A program made the translations under genes and the position numbers. Shown in pieces: positions 60,749 through 64,000 of a DNA stretch of 64,000 nucleotides. The DNA lies in the NCBI GenBank assembly GCA_021794075.1, contig JAJYRM010000003.1:27382-91381 (forward strand), in the 5' to 3' direction. Each line of letters opens with the position of its first letter. The first letter of the stretch is position 1. The notes below the pieces were generated by a model. That model did no database searches and was not told where the DNA came from. It saw nothing but the letters and a program-made list of their open reading frames with translations. The stretch is from Bacteroidota bacterium. GTDB taxonomy: Bacteria > Bacteroidota > Ignavibacteria > Kryptoniales > JAKASW01.

Positions 60749-61630
60749 TTAGTGAATTGTCGGAGCGTGGTAAGGTCCGGAGGACAAATCGGCGCGGAGC
60801 CAGAAGTCTATTTGTTTCGGAGCCTTGAACTGTCCGGGTCCCTCGCCTCTGTACCCGCCTCTATCACCTCCGCCATATTCGCCTCCACCATACTCACCTC
60901 CACCGTAACCATCCCCCTCCATACCGCCGGGCATCTGGCCACCATCTCCTCCTTCACCGCCGAAGTCGCCACCGCGGCCTCCGCGCCGTTCTAGCGAGGA
61001 GGGGCGTTTGAAGGTGCCTCCGATAATTCCTATACCTACTTCATCTCCCTTCGGATTGATCGCGTAGGGATCACTGGCGGACGAATGCAGCGGAACTCTC
61101 AATTCATAGATCAACCCGTTATCAGATCCTCTCATCTGCAATTGGATCCCTTTCAGATCAGCGATCGACAGCTTCTCAGGTCCTTTAGGATTTACGCCGA
61201 GTAGTTCCAATTCATTGGGGTTCCTCATAACGAACGTCGCATTCTCCTGCTCCTGGTTCTGTTTGGAATCGAAGTCTTTTCGGAAGTTAGCGCCGTTAAA
61301 CCTGCCCACAGGGAAATGAATTCCGAATTTCTGTCCCGCGCCTCCTGTCGGATCGAACCAGACTGTGAGCCCAAGTCCTCTTATCTGGAAAGCCTGCCTG
61401 CGATCAGTTGTCTTTAAGATCAGGTATAAGTATTTCGAGTCGTTCCTGACTCCGGCGGTCATCTGCGCGGAAGGGATATAAAACATCGTGTCTCCCCAGT
61501 CGCTGTCTTTTCCATCAACGATAATCTTATTGGCGCTCCACATGCTTTTAACGAGAAGCATGCTTGTGCAGCCGGTGAACAGAAGCGGTGTTGCCAATAG
61601 AAGGAATGGAACGTATTTCGACAACCTCAT
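60749..61630 (-). CDS. Lipoprotein with CBM9-like domain and Gly-rich low-complexity segment
   Basis: Lipobox LLFTGC; IIVDGKDSDWGD...VRNDSKYLYLILKTTD; GGEYGGGEYGGGDRGGYRG. Confidence 0.65.
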   Translation of the reverse strand: MRLSKYVPFLLLATPLLFTGCTSMLLVKSMWSANKIIVDGKDSDWGDTMFYIPSAQMTAGVRNDSKYLYLILKTTDRRQAFQIRGLGLTVWFDPTGGAGQKFGIHFPVGRFNGANFRKDFDSKQNQEQENATFVMRNPNELELLGVNPKGPEKLSIADLKGIQLQMRGSDNGLIYELRVPLHSSASDPYAINPKGDEVGIGIIGGTFKRPSSLERRGGRGGDFGGEGGDGGQMPGGMEGDGYGGGEYGGGEYGGGDRGGYRGEGPGQFKAPKQIDFWLRADLSSGPYHAPTIH

Positions 61631-61735
61631 GAAAATACTCCTTTGAGTTTGCTATGGTGAACTTGGCTCTTCGGGCTAAACCTAGATTTTGAGTCGTTAT
61701 TCTGTAGCTAAGTTTAATTAAATTTTACCTAAAAA

Positions 61736-62074
61736 ATGAACTGGCCATTAGTCATCCTCGTCGGATCGCAGCTTCTTTTCAGCACAGGCGACCTTCTGGC
61801 GCGCACTTACATGCGCAAATACGGCTTTTCGGTCGCAACTTTCCTTAGCCTTTGGTTCGCTGTTTACTTTACAATCCGAACAATAGCGATGTTTGGGCAA
61901 CTTTATGTGTTCACGTCCGTCCAATTAGGCAAGACCATGGCGCTATTTGGCGCGGTCTCAATAGTCCTTTCCAACGTGCTGGGCCTGCTGGTACTGAAAG
62001 AGGTCTTGAGTCCCGTCTCTTACGCCGCCGTTGCTCTGGCGGTGGCGGCTTTTATGGTCATGGCCGTTCGTTGA
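61736..62074 (+). CDS. EamA/SMR-like small membrane transporter
   Basis: ~4 hydrophobic helices; QLGKTMALFGAVSIVLSNVLGLLVLKEVLSPVSYAAVALAVAAF. Confidence 0.65.
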   Translation: MNWPLVILVGSQLLFSTGDLLARTYMRKYGFSVATFLSLWFAVYFTIRTIAMFGQLYVFTSVQLGKTMALFGAVSIVLSNVLGLLVLKEVLSPVSYAAVALAVAAFMVMAVR

Positions 62075-62202
62075 AAATCTGCGAGGCGCGAAGCGATTCC
62101 TCACTGGCCGGTGAAAAGGACATTACCCGGTTAATGATTGCTATTCGCCCGCGTTTGGAGTAGATTTTTCCACTGCTTTTCACTTTGAACAAGGAGGACC
62201 AA

Positions 62203-63744
62203 ATGTACAAATCCCTGTCTGCGATCGTTCTTGCTCTCATTGTTGCAGCCGCACCATTGTCGGCGCAGACGAGAAGAGAGAAGAGTGATTCCAGCAACTC
62301 AGAAATTCCCAAGCCGCTTCTGGTGTCGACGCAACATAGCATCACGATCGACGGCAAGTTGATTCATTACACCGCAACAACGGGAACGATACTTCTGAGG
62401 AACCACAACAACAAACCGATAGCTTTATACGGTTTCACCGCCTACACCAAAGACGGCGTAACCAATCCTTCCACGCGGCCGATCACGTTCGCGTACAACG
62501 GCGGTCCAGGATCGTCGTCGATATGGCTACTTATGGGAGCGCTCGGCCCGAAGAAAATTGTGACTAACGACCCGCACGCGACACCGCCCGCCCCGTACAC
62601 GCTGGAAGACAATACCAACTCGATACTCGATGTGACCGATCTGGTCATAATCGACGCGATGGGCACCGGCTTCAGCAGGCCCGTCGGAAAGGCGAAGGGA
62701 TCTCAGTTCTGGGGAATAGACGAAGACGCCAAGGGAACCAGTGAATTCATCTACCGGTATATCGCGAAGTACGATAGATGGAATTCCCCAAAGTTTCTCT
62801 TCGGCGAGAGCTATGGCACCACGCGTAACGCCGCGACAGCTGACTATCTGTACGAGAACGACGGCATTCAACTGAACGGCGTCATATTCCTTTCCACCGT
62901 TTGGAATTTCGAGACGCTCGCGTTCGCCCCAGGCAACGACCTGCCGTATGAACTCTATCTCCCTACATACGCTGCGGTGGCGTGGTATCACAATGCGCTC
63001 CCCAACAAGCCGAAGGATCTCCCCGCATTCCTGGATAAGGTGAGGAAGTTCGCGAGAAATGAATATGCCAACGCGCTGTTCAAAGGCGCCTCGATAGATA
63101 GCACAGAGTACAATGACGTGCTCGACAAGCTTTATGAGTATACAGGTATCTCGAAATCATACTGGTCGAAAGCGAACCTCAGACTGAGTGAGCCGCAATT
63201 TACCGCGGAGCTCTTGCGCAACCGCGGCGAAGCGGTCGGCAGGCTCGATGCGCGATATACCGGACCGGAAGAGGATATGATCGGCGAGTATTCGAGATAC
63301 GATCCTCAAAGCGTTAAAATAAGCCCGCCATTCATGACAGGCTTCCTGGATTACCTTTACAACGATCTGAAATATCCGACGAAGTATTATTACCGCATGG
63401 ACGCGTATGGTATGAAGGGATTCAAATGGGACTGGAACCAGTACGGGCGCAGGTCTTTTGGCTTCCGTGATCCAAACGTTGCTCCCAACCTGGCGGATGT
63501 CATGTCCAAGGATCCATATCTGAACATCCTGATGTTGAACGGCTACTTCGATCTCGCGACGCCTTTTTACGCTACGGAGTACACGGTTGACAATCTCGGC
63601 AACAACATCCCGGATCTTCTGAAGAGGGTACACTTCAAATATTTTTATTCGGGTCACATGGTTTACGTGAATCCCAAGGTGATGCCTCAGCTTCACAAGG
63701 ATGTAGCCGACTTCATCGAGTCGATGATACATCCAAAGGATTAG
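62203..63744 (+). CDS. Peptidase S10 (serine carboxypeptidase) family protein
   Basis: YNGGPGSSSIWLLMGALGP; LFGESYGTTR; LNGYFDLATPFYATEY; YSGHMVYV; ATG 62203 preceded by AAGGAGG. Confidence 0.9.
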   Translation: MYKSLSAIVLALIVAAAPLSAQTRREKSDSSNSEIPKPLLVSTQHSITIDGKLIHYTATTGTILLRNHNNKPIALYGFTAYTKDGVTNPSTRPITFAYNGGPGSSSIWLLMGALGPKKIVTNDPHATPPAPYTLEDNTNSILDVTDLVIIDAMGTGFSRPVGKAKGSQFWGIDEDAKGTSEFIYRYIAKYDRWNSPKFLFGESYGTTRNAATADYLYENDGIQLNGVIFLSTVWNFETLAFAPGNDLPYELYLPTYAAVAWYHNALPNKPKDLPAFLDKVRKFARNEYANALFKGASIDSTEYNDVLDKLYEYTGISKSYWSKANLRLSEPQFTAELLRNRGEAVGRLDARYTGPEEDMIGEYSRYDPQSVKISPPFMTGFLDYLYNDLKYPTKYYYRMDAYGMKGFKWDWNQYGRRSFGFRDPNVAPNLADVMSKDPYLNILMLNGYFDLATPFYATEYTVDNLGNNIPDLLKRVHFKYFYSGHMVYVNPKVMPQLHKDVADFIESMIHPKD

Positions 63745-63769
63745 TCCAACAGCAGGTGCTAAATGCATT

Positions 63770-63804
63770 AGCCACGCTCTCATGAGCGTGGCTATTTAAT
63801 TTTT
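63770..63804 (+). terminator. Rho-independent terminator after the S10 peptidase gene
   Basis: AGCCACGCTC-TCAT-GAGCGTGGCT followed by ATTTAATTTTT. Confidence 0.85.
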
Positions 63805-63933
63805 CCGCATCTGGAAGTCGGCGATTCATTCATCAATATCGAATGTTGTTTAAACGTCCCTAAACGCGTATATTAATCGCGCAATATCCAAGTCTTCGGC
63901 TTCGGAAACCACGCAGAGTTTGAAAAATTGGAC

Positions 63934-64000
63934 GCCCGGGTGGCGGAATTGGCAGACGCGCTAGATTCAGGGTCTAGTGACCGCAAGGCCGTGCAGGTTC
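63934..64000 (+). tRNA. tRNA-Leu (CAG anticodon), truncated at window edge
   Basis: GCCCGGGTGGCGGAATTGGCAGACGCG acceptor/D-arm; anticodon arm CTAGA-TTCAGGG-TCTAG. Confidence 0.93.

Overview
This 64 kb window looks like a gene-dense bacterial chromosomal segment, probably from the Bacteroidota/Ignavibacteriota (FCB) group. That placement is an inference from gene content (PorX-type PglZ response regulator, FadL-like and YjbH-like outer-membrane proteins, fused SpmA/SpmB-type genes) and was not tested. I see no CRISPR array, prophage, transposase or rRNA. Most of the window is core metabolism: queC, a two-ORF metH, recN, cysS, a sirtuin followed by pyk, a complete-looking leu/ilv/cimA cluster on the minus strand, tsaE-tsaB-accD, an arginase, panC-NUDIX, SOD, an A-type Fe-S protein, gap-(two secreted unknowns)-pgk, rhomboid, ispG, HIT, a CPBP protease, a cNMP-GAF-PP2C phosphatase and an S10 peptidase. 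The right edge carries a truncated tRNA-Leu(CAG). The items most worth following up are: (1) a rubrerythrin / Fe-S oxidoreductase / DUF3501 / Fur-PerR operon with a near-perfect 23-bp palindrome at its promoter; (2) a 76-aa half-ferritin-like protein between cimA and leuA; (3) a methionine synthase split between the pterin and cobalamin modules with a TGATG stop/start overlap; (4) a haem-motif outer-membrane barrel next to a dihaem cytochrome c and another porin-like protein; (5) a PorX-like PglZ response regulator divergent from ilvB across a ~650-bp gap with a nested hairpin; and (6) two secreted unknowns inserted between gap and pgk. No clear-cut novel defence or mobile system is visible. 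All family calls come from reading motifs by eye, without database searches.
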